Source of the DNA: Clostridia bacterium
GTDB lineage: Bacteria > Bacillota > Dehalobacteriia > UBA4068
Assembly: GCA_012515255.1 (NCBI GenBank)
Contig: JAAYYR010000058.1
Location: 1-26,907, forward strand
DNA: 26,907 bases
Reading direction: 5' to 3'
Position 1 is the first letter of the stretch. Every line of letters starts with the position of its first letter. This document shows positions 1 to 7,054 of the stretch, one piece after another. The notes under the pieces are model-generated. The model was not told where the DNA came from. It did no database searches and saw nothing but the letters and a program-made list of their open reading frames with translations. The position numbers and the translations under genes are program-made.

Positions 1-201
1 AAAACCGGCGCCCGTGGTCTGCGCGCCATCCTCGAATCCCTATTACTCGATATCATGTTTGAGGCGCCCATCCGCGAGGATGTATATAAGTGCGTGATCA
101 CCAAAGCCGCAGTCGAGCAGAAAGAACAGCCGCTGCTGCTGGCCAAAGGCCAAAACAACCCGGAGACTCTCAACCAGGAGGCCCCGGAAGTCAGCGCTTA
201 A
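1..201 (+). CDS. clpX: ATP-dependent Clp protease ATP-binding subunit ClpX, C-terminal end (partial)
   Basis: Only the last 66 codons are in the window; the gene is cut by the left edge. The reading frame starts at base 1 and ends at TAA 199-201. The first residues, KTGARGLRAILES, match the conserved C-terminal small domain of ClpX, followed by LDIMFEAP and REDVYKCVITKAAVE, which are also typical of the family. ClpX is the hexameric AAA+ unfoldase that feeds substrates to ClpP in the cytosol. The tail after the domain (about 15 residues ending in APEVSA) is low-complexity and variable in the family. lon follows 60 bp downstream, the usual clpX-lon order of Bacillota. Confidence 0.93.
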   Translation, partial: KTGARGLRAILESLLLDIMFEAPIREDVYKCVITKAAVEQKEQPLLLAKGQNNPETLNQEAPEVSA

Positions 202-261
202 GCCTTGAACCGGCGGTGAGTTTTTTGCCGCCGCTCAGTTTATTTCCATGAGGGTGCAACC

Positions 262-2658
262 ATGCCAAATAGTGAAAGATTCTTAAATAAATTGGGGATT
301 GCTCCGTCGCTTCATCCGCCGCAGGATTGGGAAGTCATTCCCATGATGCCGCTGAGGGGCATGCTGATCTTTCCCCATATGATCACCCATCTCGACGTGG
401 GCCGCGACAGATCAATCAATGCCATCAACGAGGCGATGGAAAATGATAAGAACCTGCTTTTCCTCGCCATGCAAAAAGACCCGCAAATTGACGAGCCGGG
501 CCTGGATGATATCTATGATGTCGGCTCGGTAGTGCTGATCCGCCAGTTGCTTAAGCTGCCGGGCGGCACGGTGCGTCTGCTGGTCGAGGGGCTGTACCGG
601 GCGCGGCTGATGAGCTGTCTCCAGGACGATCCCTTTCTGCTCGCGGAAATCGAGCCGCTGAACAGCTACCGCGGCGAAGACCCGATTGAGGAGGAAGCCA
701 CCAAGCGCATCCTGCTCGCCAAATTTGACGACTACGCTAAAAACAGCAAGCGGGTGGCCTCGGAAACCATGGCCTCCATTGTTAATATCAGCGACCCGGA
801 CGTGCTCTCCGACCTGATAGGCGGCCAGCTTAATCTGCAGCAGGAAGAACGCCAGGAACTGCTGGAAACCCTTGATATCACAGAGCGGATGGCCAATATC
901 ATCGGCCTAATCGATAAAGAGAACGAAATCCTGGAAATGGAAAAGAATATCGCCAACCGGGTGCGGCAGCAAATGGACAAGAGCCAGCGCGAATATTATT
1001 TGCGCGAGCAGATCAAAGCCATTCAAATCGAGCTGGGCGAAGGCGATGAGCGCAGCGCCGAGGTCGAGCGGTACCGTAAAAAGGCCGAAGAGGCCAAGCT
1101 GCCCGACTATGTGATGGAGCGTTTTGAGGCCGAGCTAAAAAGGCTGGAAAAAACACCGCCAATGATGGCCGAAGCCATGGTAATCACCACTTACCTCGAG
1201 GTCATCCTTGACTTGCCCTGGAATAAGGCGAGCGAGGAAAACCTAGATATCCTGCGGGCGGAAAAAATCCTTGATGAAGATCATTACGGCCTGGCTCGGG
1301 CCAAGGAGCGCATTATCGAATACCTGGCCAGCTGTTGCCTGAAAAACAACCTCAAAGGCCCGATCATCTGCCTGGTTGGCCCGCCCGGTGTGGGCAAGAC
1401 TTCGCTCGCCCGCTCTATCGCCCGCGCTACCGGACGTGAATTTGTACGCATGAGCCTGGGCGGCGTGCATGACGAGGCTGAGATCCGCGGCCACCGCCGC
1501 ACCTATATAGGCTCCATGCCCGGCCGCATTTTGAACGGCATCAAAACTGCCGGCGTCAATAATCCGCTATTCCTCCTTGACGAAGTGGATAAGCTGGGCA
1601 AGGACTGGCGCGGCGACCCCACCTCGGCGCTGCTTGAAGCGCTCGATCCGGAACAAAATAATACCTTTTCCGACCATTATTTGGAAATACCCTTTGACCT
1701 GTCAAAGGTGATGTTCATCACCACAGCCAATATGCGTTCGGAAATACCGCGTCCCCTGCTCGACCGTATGGAAGTGATAGAAATCTCCAGCTACACCGAG
1801 GAGGAAAAGCTCAATATCGCCATCCGCCATCTGGTGAAAAAACAGTTGCTGGAGCATGGCCTGACTGCTGACCAGGTCAAATTCACCAATGCCGCGCTGC
1901 GCGCCATCATTCGCAGCCATACCCGGGAGGCGGGCGTGCGCGAGCTGGAGCGGCGCATCGCTAAAGTTTGCCGTAAGGCGGGCCGCGACATCGTGGCCGG
2001 CTTGCAGCCGCCCTTTAAAATCAATGTGGATAATCTTGCTGATTATCTGGGCAAGCCGCGTTATATTGAAAGCAAGCTCAAGCATCAACCGCAGCTTGGT
2101 ATCGCCATCGGCCTGGCCTGGACGGAGATCGGCGGCGAGATTCTTGAGATCGAGGTGCAGACACTGCCCGGCAAAGGTAAATTCACCATCACCGGCAAGC
2201 TGGGCGATGTGATGAAAGAAAGCGTACAGGCCGGCTACACTTGGCTGCGTACCATCGGCCGGCGCTACGGTATCCCCGATAATTTGGAGGAAACCACTGA
2301 TTTGCATATTCATGTACCGGAAGGCGCCATCCCCAAGGACGGCCCCTCTGCCGGCATTACGATTGCCACTGCTCTTTGCTCCCAGCTCTCCGGCATCAAA
2401 GTCCGCGGCGATATCGCCATGACCGGCGAGATCACCCTGCATGGCAAGGTGCTGCCGGTGGGCGGCATTAAGGAGAAGCTGCTGGCCGCCTATCGCTTTG
2501 GCATCAAAGAAATCATCCTTCCCGCGGAAAACGCCAAGGATCTGGAAGATATTCCGCCCAGCATCCGGGAAAAGATGGTCTTCCACACGGCGCGGCATAT
2601 GGATGAGGTGCTGGAACTGGCCCTCGTTAAAGATAAGCCCCAGGCTACAGCCAAATAA
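262..2658 (+). CDS. lon: ATP-dependent protease Lon (LonA type)
   Basis: 798 residues, the usual LonA length. Lon is a cytosolic AAA+ serine protease that degrades misfolded and regulatory proteins. The N-terminal substrate-binding domain starts around residue 23 (VIPMMPLRGMLIFPHM). The Walker A motif GPPGVGKT is at 373-380, with Walker B in FLLDEVDKLG just after. The C-terminal protease domain has the catalytic Ser in PKDGPSAGIT (Ser696) and Lys in GGIKEK (Lys739), so it should be active. The ATG at 262 has GAGGGTG a few bases upstream and gives a normal N-terminus. It lies 60 bp after clpX and 23 bp before engB and is probably co-transcribed with engB. No promoter or CtsR/CIRCE site is evident in the short upstream gap. 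Confidence 0.97.
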   Translation: MPNSERFLNKLGIAPSLHPPQDWEVIPMMPLRGMLIFPHMITHLDVGRDRSINAINEAMENDKNLLFLAMQKDPQIDEPGLDDIYDVGSVVLIRQLLKLPGGTVRLLVEGLYRARLMSCLQDDPFLLAEIEPLNSYRGEDPIEEEATKRILLAKFDDYAKNSKRVASETMASIVNISDPDVLSDLIGGQLNLQQEERQELLETLDITERMANIIGLIDKENEILEMEKNIANRVRQQMDKSQREYYLREQIKAIQIELGEGDERSAEVERYRKKAEEAKLPDYVMERFEAELKRLEKTPPMMAEAMVITTYLEVILDLPWNKASEENLDILRAEKILDEDHYGLARAKERIIEYLASCCLKNNLKGPIICLVGPPGVGKTSLARSIARATGREFVRMSLGGVHDEAEIRGHRRTYIGSMPGRILNGIKTAGVNNPLFLLDEVDKLGKDWRGDPTSALLEALDPEQNNTFSDHYLEIPFDLSKVMFITTANMRSEIPRPLLDRMEVIEISSYTEEEKLNIAIRHLVKKQLLEHGLTADQVKFTNAALRAIIRSHTREAGVRELERRIAKVCRKAGRDIVAGLQPPFKINVDNLADYLGKPRYIESKLKHQPQLGIAIGLAWTEIGGEILEIEVQTLPGKGKFTITGKLGDVMKESVQAGYTWLRTIGRRYGIPDNLEETTDLHIHVPEGAIPKDGPSAGITIATALCSQLSGIKVRGDIAMTGEITLHGKVLPVGGIKEKLLAAYRFGIKEIILPAENAKDLEDIPPSIREKMVFHTARHMDEVLELALVKDKPQATAK

Positions 2659-2681
2659 ATCGTCGTCTTTCCCCTAAACAA

Positions 2682-3302
2682 ATGAAAATCAAGCAATCAG
2701 ACATCGCGGCCTCAGCCGTACATCCCACTCAGTATCCGAGCGAGCTTTTGCCCCAGATCGTCCTGTTCGGGCGTTCCAACGCGGGCAAAAGCTCTTTGAT
2801 CAATGCGCTGATTGAACGGCGCAATCTGGCGCGTACCAGCTCCGCCCCTGGCAAAACGCGGCTACTCAATTTCTACCGCATCGAGGCCGTGGCCACGGGC
2901 GGCCAACCGCTGCTATTTTATTTCGTCGACTTGCCCGGCTATGGCTATGCCAAGGTTTCGCGCGATGAGCGGCAGCAATGGCTAAAAAGAATCGAGCAAT
3001 TTCTGCGCAGCGATACGCCCAAGCTTTGCTGGCAATTAGTTGATATCCGCCATCAGCCTAGCCCTGAAGATATCTCCATGTACCGGCTGCTGCATGATCA
3101 GGGCTACCATGTGACGCTGATCGCCAATAAGGCGGATAAAATCGGCCGCAATGCGCGGGCCAAAGCCCTGTCTTTGATCAGCCATACCCTAGAAATACCG
3201 CTCGCCGATATTGTGGTTTTCTCCGCTGTCACTAAGGAAGGCAAAGAGCTGCTGCAAGGACAGGCTGAATCCTACTTATTGCACTTATGCGAAGCGCAAT
3301 AA
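2682..3302 (+). CDS. engB: Ribosome biogenesis GTP-binding protein EngB/YsxC
   Basis: 206 residues, normal for this essential TrmE-Era-EngA-EngB-Septin GTPase, which is needed for late 50S assembly. G1 is GRSNAGKS at residues 30-37, the switch segment is LARTSSAPGKTRLLNFY, G3 is DLPGYGYAKV, G4 is ANKADK, and G5 is in VVFSAVT. The start at 2682 aligns with the family N-terminus (MKIKQSDIAASAV). However, there is no good Shine-Dalgarno sequence: the 23-bp gap after lon is C- and T-rich. Translation may depend on ribosomes finishing lon. No terminator is obvious directly after the gene. Confidence 0.96.
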   Translation: MKIKQSDIAASAVHPTQYPSELLPQIVLFGRSNAGKSSLINALIERRNLARTSSAPGKTRLLNFYRIEAVATGGQPLLFYFVDLPGYGYAKVSRDERQQWLKRIEQFLRSDTPKLCWQLVDIRHQPSPEDISMYRLLHDQGYHVTLIANKADKIGRNARAKALSLISHTLEIPLADIVVFSAVTKEGKELLQGQAESYLLHLCEAQ

Positions 3303-3392
3303 TAATTGTCTTTGCCCTAAAATAGCCTGCCCCTAAGGCCCAGCCGTAGCCGAAATTCGCAAAGATTTTAGGTAAAACTTAGACTGCTTACA

Positions 3393-3420
3393 TTGACAAA
3401 GAAAACGCCGCCAGTATAAA
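3393..3420 (+). promoter_or_regulatory. Sigma-A promoter for the DUF4430 lipoprotein gene
   Basis: TTGACA at 3393-3398 and TATAAA at 3415-3420, with a 16-bp spacer (TAAAAT at 3417-3422 is an alternative -10 with 18 bp). It would start transcription near 3428, leaving a leader of about 250 nt before the lipoprotein gene. Confidence 0.6.
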
Positions 3421-3427
3421 ATAAGCT

Positions 3428-3678
3428 GTGTCGGCGATGGTCGGCGGACTGGAACGCGGCCCGGGATAGCCGCGAGACATAACCAAGCTTAATCCAGCGG
3501 CCGGCGTGCGGGCAGTGCCAAGGCCTTGTGATTGCAGCCTGGGGAAGCTGATCCAATCTGTCGCCCATTGCCGGGCCAGTTTAGGGAACCGCCCGGCTTT
3601 AGTCGGTTTCCCGCCAGAAGAAATAGGGAACCGCCTCGCTTTAGTCGGTGTCCCGCCGAAAGAGATAAGGAGACGAAC
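3428..3678 (+). other. Long structured 5' leader of unknown class
   Basis: This is most of the 376-bp gene-free gap between engB and the lipoprotein gene. It is GC-rich and contains several inverted repeats, for example CGCGG...CCGCG around 3452-3476, then two 42-bp tandem hairpin units at 3582-3665. DUF4430 proteins are related to the transcobalamin C-terminal domain and are sometimes under cobalamin control, so I looked for a cobalamin riboswitch, but could not find the conserved B12-box core. I also could not match SAM, TPP, FMN, fluoride or ZTP consensus elements. It may be a regulatory RNA or simply a spacer. Confidence 0.35.
3582..3665 (+). repeat. Two tandem 42-bp hairpin repeats upstream of the lipoprotein gene
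   Basis: Copy one is 3582-3623 and copy two is 3624-3665, directly adjacent. Both begin TAGGGAACCGCC and share CTTTAGTCGGT followed by TCCCGCC. Each can fold with GGGAA-CCG paired to CGG-TTTCCC or the equivalent. The second copy ends at the ribosome binding site (AAGGAG at about 3667-3672). Confidence 0.8.
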
Positions 3679-4194
3679 ATGAAAAAGATTCTGCTTTTTG
3701 CCTTTACCTTGATGCTGATTATCGCTTTTACCGCTTGCTCGCCGCAGGCCAATATCGCGGAAACGCCTGATTTTAGCGTCGAAGCGACCGCCACAGCCGC
3801 GGATGTCGGCCGTTCCGCCGCCGACTTGCTGAAAAAGACCATGGATGATCAGGGCATCGCCTATACCGCTGATAACGGCTTTTTCGATAATATCGGCGGC
3901 TTTGCGTCCACCCAGACCGACGGCTGGCTGTTCTACTATAATGATGAATTGTCCAATGTCGGCGCGGCTGATGTGACTTTGTCTGAAGGCGACACCGTCA
4001 CCTTCCGCTGGGCAAACTATGATGAAGCATTCGGCGCCTTTCCCGATAACGGCGATATGACCGATGATAATGCGGACGCCGACGATGACGCCAATATCGA
4101 TGATGACGCCAATATCGATGATGACGCCAATATCGACGATAACGCGAACATCGGTGACGGAACAGTCACCGACGATAACACCGTAACGCAATAA
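3679..4194 (+). CDS. DUF4430-domain lipoprotein with Asp-rich repeated C-terminal tail
   Basis: 171 residues from ATG 3679. The N-terminus is a lipoprotein signal: two lysines, a hydrophobic stretch and Cys20 in FTAC, so the mature protein should be lipid-anchored outside the cytoplasm. The stretch around residues 85-115 (DGWLFYYNDELSNVGAAD, then LSEGDTVTFRW) matches the DUF4430 / transcobalamin-C-like fold. In known relatives this domain occurs in cobalamin-binding or surface proteins; the ligand here is unknown. From about residue 125 the tail is built of Asp-rich repeats (DDDANI) of four 18-bp units, which could be a flexible or Ca2+-binding linker. An in-frame upstream start at 3532 exists but would bury the signal peptide; AAGGAG just upstream supports 3679. 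It forms its own transcription unit between a promoter and a strong terminator. Confidence 0.8.
   Translation: MKKILLFAFTLMLIIAFTACSPQANIAETPDFSVEATATAADVGRSAADLLKKTMDDQGIAYTADNGFFDNIGGFASTQTDGWLFYYNDELSNVGAADVTLSEGDTVTFRWANYDEAFGAFPDNGDMTDDNADADDDANIDDDANIDDDANIDDNANIGDGTVTDDNTVTQ
4084..4155 (+). repeat. Four tandem 18-bp coding repeats
   Basis: Units start at 4084, 4102, 4120 and 4138. The first three are nearly identical (GATGACGCCAATATCGAT type) and the fourth is diverged. Each encodes six residues of the Asp/Asn/Ile pattern. The near-identity of the first three suggests recent expansion by slippage or recombination. Confidence 0.9.
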
Positions 4195-4224
4195 TTTGCC
4201 AATAAGCTACCCGCCTGTTAGCCA

Positions 4225-4270
4225 GGCCATATAAAAACGGCTCCCTCAAGGGAGCCGTTTTTATATGGCC
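4225..4270 (+). terminator. Strong Rho-independent terminator
   Basis: Perfect 21-bp inverted repeat with loop TCAA. The GC-rich core GGCTCCC/GGGAGCC is flanked by AAAAA and TTTTT, so it would work in both directions. It closes the lipoprotein transcription unit. Confidence 0.92.
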
Positions 4271-4412
4271 ATTTTCTTGTCCCTTGCCATATCCTTGTCC
4301 CCTCCTCGCTTCTGCCCCTTGCCTGCTTTGCCATGCCCGCCCCTGTACTCATACCCTTTGCCTTGTCTCATGGCCGTGCATATCAACAAACGAAAAAAGT
4401 TTTATATACCTC

Positions 4413-4441
4413 TTGACAACTGATACTATGCGCTGTATAGT
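4413..4441 (+). promoter_or_regulatory. Sigma-A promoter of the padR operon
   Basis: TTGACA at 4413-4418, a 17-bp spacer and TATAGT at 4436-4441. The start point would be near 4449, so the leader is very short before ATG 4466. The 140 bp upstream of it (4271-4412) is pyrimidine-rich and holds nothing I recognise. Confidence 0.85.
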
Positions 4442-4442
4442 A
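4424..4442 (+). promoter_or_regulatory. Palindromic candidate PadR operator
   Basis: Inverted repeat TACTAT-N7-ATAGTA that covers the spacer and the -10 box of the padR promoter. PadR-family repressors bind such dyads and usually repress their own operon, so autoregulation is likely. The assignment is inferred from position. Confidence 0.55.
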
Positions 4443-4465
4443 CTCTGTGAAAGGAAGTATAAACA

Positions 4466-4783
4466 ATGGACGCACAATTAAAACGAGGCTTATTGGATAT
4501 CTGCGTGCTTTCGATACTACAGCGCGGCGATTCCTACGGCTACCAGATCATCAAGGATACCGCCCCCCTGCTCGAGCTAACCGAATCCACTCTCTACCCG
4601 ATTTTAAGGAGGCTGGAGCAAGCCAATTATGTCAGCGAATACGCGATAGAGCATAATAGCCGCTTACGCAAATACTATCACATCACCGCGGAAGGCGTGG
4701 CCAGGATCGGCGAATTCCTGCAGGAATGGCAGGATATTATGAGAGTTTATCAATACATCAAGGAAGGGTATGATCATGAATAA
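4466..4783 (+). CDS. PadR family transcriptional regulator
   Basis: 105 residues, a short single-domain PadR of the PadR-s1 type. The winged helix covers residues 1-80: RGLLDICVLSILQ, YGYQIIK, then the recognition segment ESTLYPILRRLEQANYV and the wing with RKYYHIT. The C-terminal helix (LQEWQDIMRVYQYI) would be the dimer contact. The ATG at 4466 has AAGGAAG upstream. It overlaps the next gene, a DUF1700 membrane protein, which is the common partner of this regulator in Bacillota. It probably represses this operon in response to a cell-envelope or antimicrobial signal; the inducer is unknown. Confidence 0.92.
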   Translation: MDAQLKRGLLDICVLSILQRGDSYGYQIIKDTAPLLELTESTLYPILRRLEQANYVSEYAIEHNSRLRKYYHITAEGVARIGEFLQEWQDIMRVYQYIKEGYDHE

Positions 4784-5393
4784 GCAAATGTTTTTAGATG
4801 GCCTCAGGGTTGCGCTGGCCGAGCTGCCCGTTGCGGAGAGAGAAAAAACCCTGGCCTATTATGAAGAGATGATTAATGACCGGATCGAGGACGGAATGAG
4901 CGAAGCCGACGCCGTGGCCTCTTTGGAACCCGTGGAGGTGCTGGCCGCCCGTATTCTTGATGAAACGCCGATGATGCAAAAGGCCGTGCGCAAGGCCAAA
5001 AACAGCGGCATTTCCACCGCATTGCTGGTAGTGCTGCTGATCGTCTTCTTCCCAGTTTGGTTTCCATTGGCTGCCGTAGTCTTTGGCATTATCGTCACTG
5101 TGCTGGCCTTGATGTTCGCGTTGATCGTGGCTCTTATTGCGCTGGTGCTGGGCCTGGGTGTCGGCGGCCTGGCTGTGCTGATCGGCGCGCTCTTCAGCGG
5201 CAGCTTTTTTAGCGGCGGCCTCTTCGGCGGCAGCGTCCTCTTGGCCGTAGGCGCCGGATTGGTCGGCACCGGCATCGCCGTGCTGCTCATCTACCCGGTA
5301 TGGTATCTAATCAAGCTGATCTGGTCGGGCTTAAAGAAGCTCTGCCGCAAAATCCGCTCCTGGTTTAAAAAAGAGGAGGCCAACAATGAATAA
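4776..5393 (+). CDS. DUF1700 (HAAS-domain) membrane protein
   Basis: 205 residues from ATG 4776. The N-terminal 70 residues are the soluble HAAS/DUF1700 domain (FLDGLRVALAELP, YYEEMINDRIEDGMSEADAV). Residues from about 85 to 185 are strongly hydrophobic with several membrane segments and Gly-rich turns (SGGLFGGSVLL). A basic tail follows (KKLCRKIRSWFKK). The ATG at 4770 is only about 2 nt from the AAGGAAGGG site, so 4776 is the better start. The gene overlaps the end of padR by 8 bp and the next gene by 8 bp, which points to translational coupling. Related proteins are partners of PadR regulators and DUF4097 proteins; the biochemical role is not known. Confidence 0.88.
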   Translation: MNKQMFLDGLRVALAELPVAEREKTLAYYEEMINDRIEDGMSEADAVASLEPVEVLAARILDETPMMQKAVRKAKNSGISTALLVVLLIVFFPVWFPLAAVVFGIIVTVLALMFALIVALIALVLGLGVGGLAVLIGALFSGSFFSGGLFGGSVLLAVGAGLVGTGIAVLLIYPVWYLIKLIWSGLKKLCRKIRSWFKKEEANNE

Positions 5394-6243
5394 AACCGTA
5401 AAAGTAATCTTAATTATCGCCGCGGTCATGATCATGACCGGACTGGCCTTATGTGTCGCGGCTATCGCTTCCGGCAACTGGCATCCAATCCGCTGCGGCA
5501 ACAATATACCCCTGACCGCCGAAGACGCGCAGACAGAGGCTTCGGGCTACCAATCCCAGGAATATCAAATCGACGCTGACGGCATTAGCCGGCTAGAGAT
5601 TTCCGCGGTAGCGGATAATATTATTATCAAAGCCCATGCCGACAGCAATAACATCATCGTCCACTACACAAACAGCAAATATCATCGCTACGATATCAAG
5701 GCCACGGGCGGGAACCTCTCGATCCGCTACCGGGATCTTGATCATGGCCTGGGGTTCTTCGCGCTACGACAGTGCCTCTTACCCACCCAGATGGAGCTGT
5801 GGCTGCCGCAATCCTTCTTTGAGCGAGGAGAGCTGGATTTGGAGCTGGTTAGCGGCAAGATAGAGCTGCAGGGCATCTCAGGCGCCTCCTGCGCCGTCAA
5901 AAGCGTCTCCGGCGATATTCAGCTGCTAGACTGCGCTTTTGACGAACTGGACTGGTATTCGGTGAGCGGCGACACCCTGATCCGCGGCGGCTCCGGCAGC
6001 GCCCATGGCGAGGCGATTTCCGGCTCCGCCACCATCGAGGGCGCGGGCTTTAGCAAACTGGAAATCAACTTGGTCAGCGGCGACATCGAGGCGGAACTGC
6101 TCGGCAGTAGCCAGGATTACCGCATCGATACTAAGAGCGTTTCCGGCGATGTCGAGGCTGACCGCGGCAATGATCTCGCGGCGGGGCATATCGATCTGCA
6201 AACCATCTCCGGCGATATCGAGCTTGTTTTCCATAGCCGCTAA
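5386..6243 (+). CDS. DUF4097 family beta-strand repeat protein
   Basis: 285 residues. A single membrane segment near the N-terminus (about residues 7-29) would anchor it or act as an uncleaved signal. The rest is outside and built of short beta-strand repeats with a recurring V/I-S-G-D motif (VSGDIQL, VSGDTLI, VSGDIEA, VSGDVEA, ISGDIEL), typical of the DUF4097 / putative adhesin fold, a right-handed beta solenoid. It starts inside the end of the DUF1700 gene (8-bp overlap) after GAGG. This is the usual third member of the padR-DUF1700-DUF4097 module. No enzymatic motif is visible; a role in envelope stress sensing or adhesion is plausible but inferred. Confidence 0.87.
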   Translation: MNKTVKVILIIAAVMIMTGLALCVAAIASGNWHPIRCGNNIPLTAEDAQTEASGYQSQEYQIDADGISRLEISAVADNIIIKAHADSNNIIVHYTNSKYHRYDIKATGGNLSIRYRDLDHGLGFFALRQCLLPTQMELWLPQSFFERGELDLELVSGKIELQGISGASCAVKSVSGDIQLLDCAFDELDWYSVSGDTLIRGGSGSAHGEAISGSATIEGAGFSKLEINLVSGDIEAELLGSSQDYRIDTKSVSGDVEADRGNDLAAGHIDLQTISGDIELVFHSR

Positions 6244-6283
6244 GCCAAGCCGCCAAACGTCCCTGCGCAAACGCGCATAGCAA

Positions 6284-6315
6284 AGCACAGCCGGCAAAAT
6301 TTTGCCGGCTGTGCT
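6284..6315. terminator. Hairpin between convergent genes
   Basis: Perfect 16-bp inverted repeat centred on AAAATTTT, with the GC-rich stem AGCACAGCCGGC. It lies between the end of the DUF4097 gene and the convergent hydrolase gene, so it probably terminates from both sides. It lacks a clean T-run. Confidence 0.65.
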
Positions 6316-6357
6316 GCCTATAACGATGATTTGAGGCCGGACGCTTCAGGCAGTCCG

Positions 6358-6864
6358 CTAAAACGCTTCCTCGACAGAAACAAAAGGTACCCGCGTCGCC
6401 AGTCCCTGCAGAGCCAGCATATGAATGATTTCATTCACCGTGGTGCAAGCCTCGGGAATGACTTTGGGATTATACTTTTCAATATCCCTAGACAAAGCGG
6501 AGAACAATACACAGTTATGAGTCATCATGCCGCACAGTATCACCTCGTCGACGCCTAAATCCTGCAGCACCTGATCTAAATCGGTTTCATAAAAAACATC
6601 GGCATTATACTTGATGATTGGCGTGGCATCCGGAACCATGGCCAAAATATCATCGCGGATTTGCCTGCCTTTGGTCGTTTCACCAAAGAATGGGGTCTCA
6701 CCCTTGATGGCGTGCCGCACCAAGATGACCGGAGCGCCCGCTGCCTGAGCCGCAAGAATGGCTTTTTTGATGTTTTCCAGGGTCTGCTCCCCGTTCCACA
6801 GCACAAAGGCCCCGCCTTCAAAATATTCGTTTTGTACATCGATAACTATCAGCGCCTTTTTCAT
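6358..6864 (-). CDS. Isochorismatase-fold cysteine hydrolase
   Basis: 168 residues from ATG 6864. The fold is shown by the N-terminal strand ALIVIDVQNEY with catalytic Asp9, Lys85 in IIKYNADVF, and Cys118 in CGMMTHNCV, the D-K-C triad of the family. Members hydrolyse amides or related bonds (nicotinamide, isochorismate, ureidoacrylate), and the substrate here cannot be told. It lacks the metal-binding FPPH motif of true nicotinamidases. The longer start at 6873 is a GTG that would sit on the ribosome binding site; AAAGGGG has proper spacing to 6864. A TATAAT hexamer at 6933-6938 on the minus strand may be its -10 box. It stands alone between two terminators. Confidence 0.85.
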   Translation of the reverse strand: MKKALIVIDVQNEYFEGGAFVLWNGEQTLENIKKAILAAQAAGAPVILVRHAIKGETPFFGETTKGRQIRDDILAMVPDATPIIKYNADVFYETDLDQVLQDLGVDEVILCGMMTHNCVLFSALSRDIEKYNPKVIPEACTTVNEIIHMLALQGLATRVPFVSVEEAF

Positions 6865-6970
6865 AAATATCACCCCTTTTTTAATTTTTGTTGCTAATTA
6901 ATATATTCCCACCAATTCACTAGTATATGATTATTATACAGTTTAATCCTTAAAAACAAGTTTTTTTTGT

Positions 6971-7011
6971 AAAAAAATAATTAACCCCGGGATAAAATTT
7001 AACCCGGGGTT
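6971..7011 (-). terminator. Rho-independent terminator of glyQS
   Basis: Read on the minus strand, the stem AACCCCGGG/CCCGGGGTT with an 11-nt AT-rich loop is followed by a T-rich tail (7 T at 6971-6977). It lies 44 bp after the glyS stop codon. Confidence 0.88.
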
Positions 7012-7054
7012 GTTGTATTTTAATCTATCGGCTTTATATGATGATCTGCCGAGC

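Noticed and set aside
211..233. Terminator after clpX
   Set aside because: Only a 6-bp GC stem with an 11-nt loop and no following T-run; too weak.
1702..2598. 298-codon open frame antisense to lon
   Set aside because: It is fully inside lon, has no ribosome binding site or domain, and reflects the GC-rich codon use of lon.
3428..3580. Cobalamin riboswitch
   Set aside because: Suggested by the DUF4430 gene, but the conserved core boxes could not be found on either strand.
3532..3678. Longer N-terminus for the DUF4430 lipoprotein
   Set aside because: It would translate the two 42-bp repeats and bury the lipoprotein signal; AAGGAG supports 3679.
4084..4155. CRISPR-like array
   Set aside because: The 18-bp units are adjacent without spacers and keep the reading frame, so they are coding repeats.
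3388..4191. 267-codon minus-strand frame over the lipoprotein gene with repeated IDIGVI
   Set aside because: It is the mirror of the 18-bp repeats and the plus-strand gene, which has a signal peptide and a domain match.
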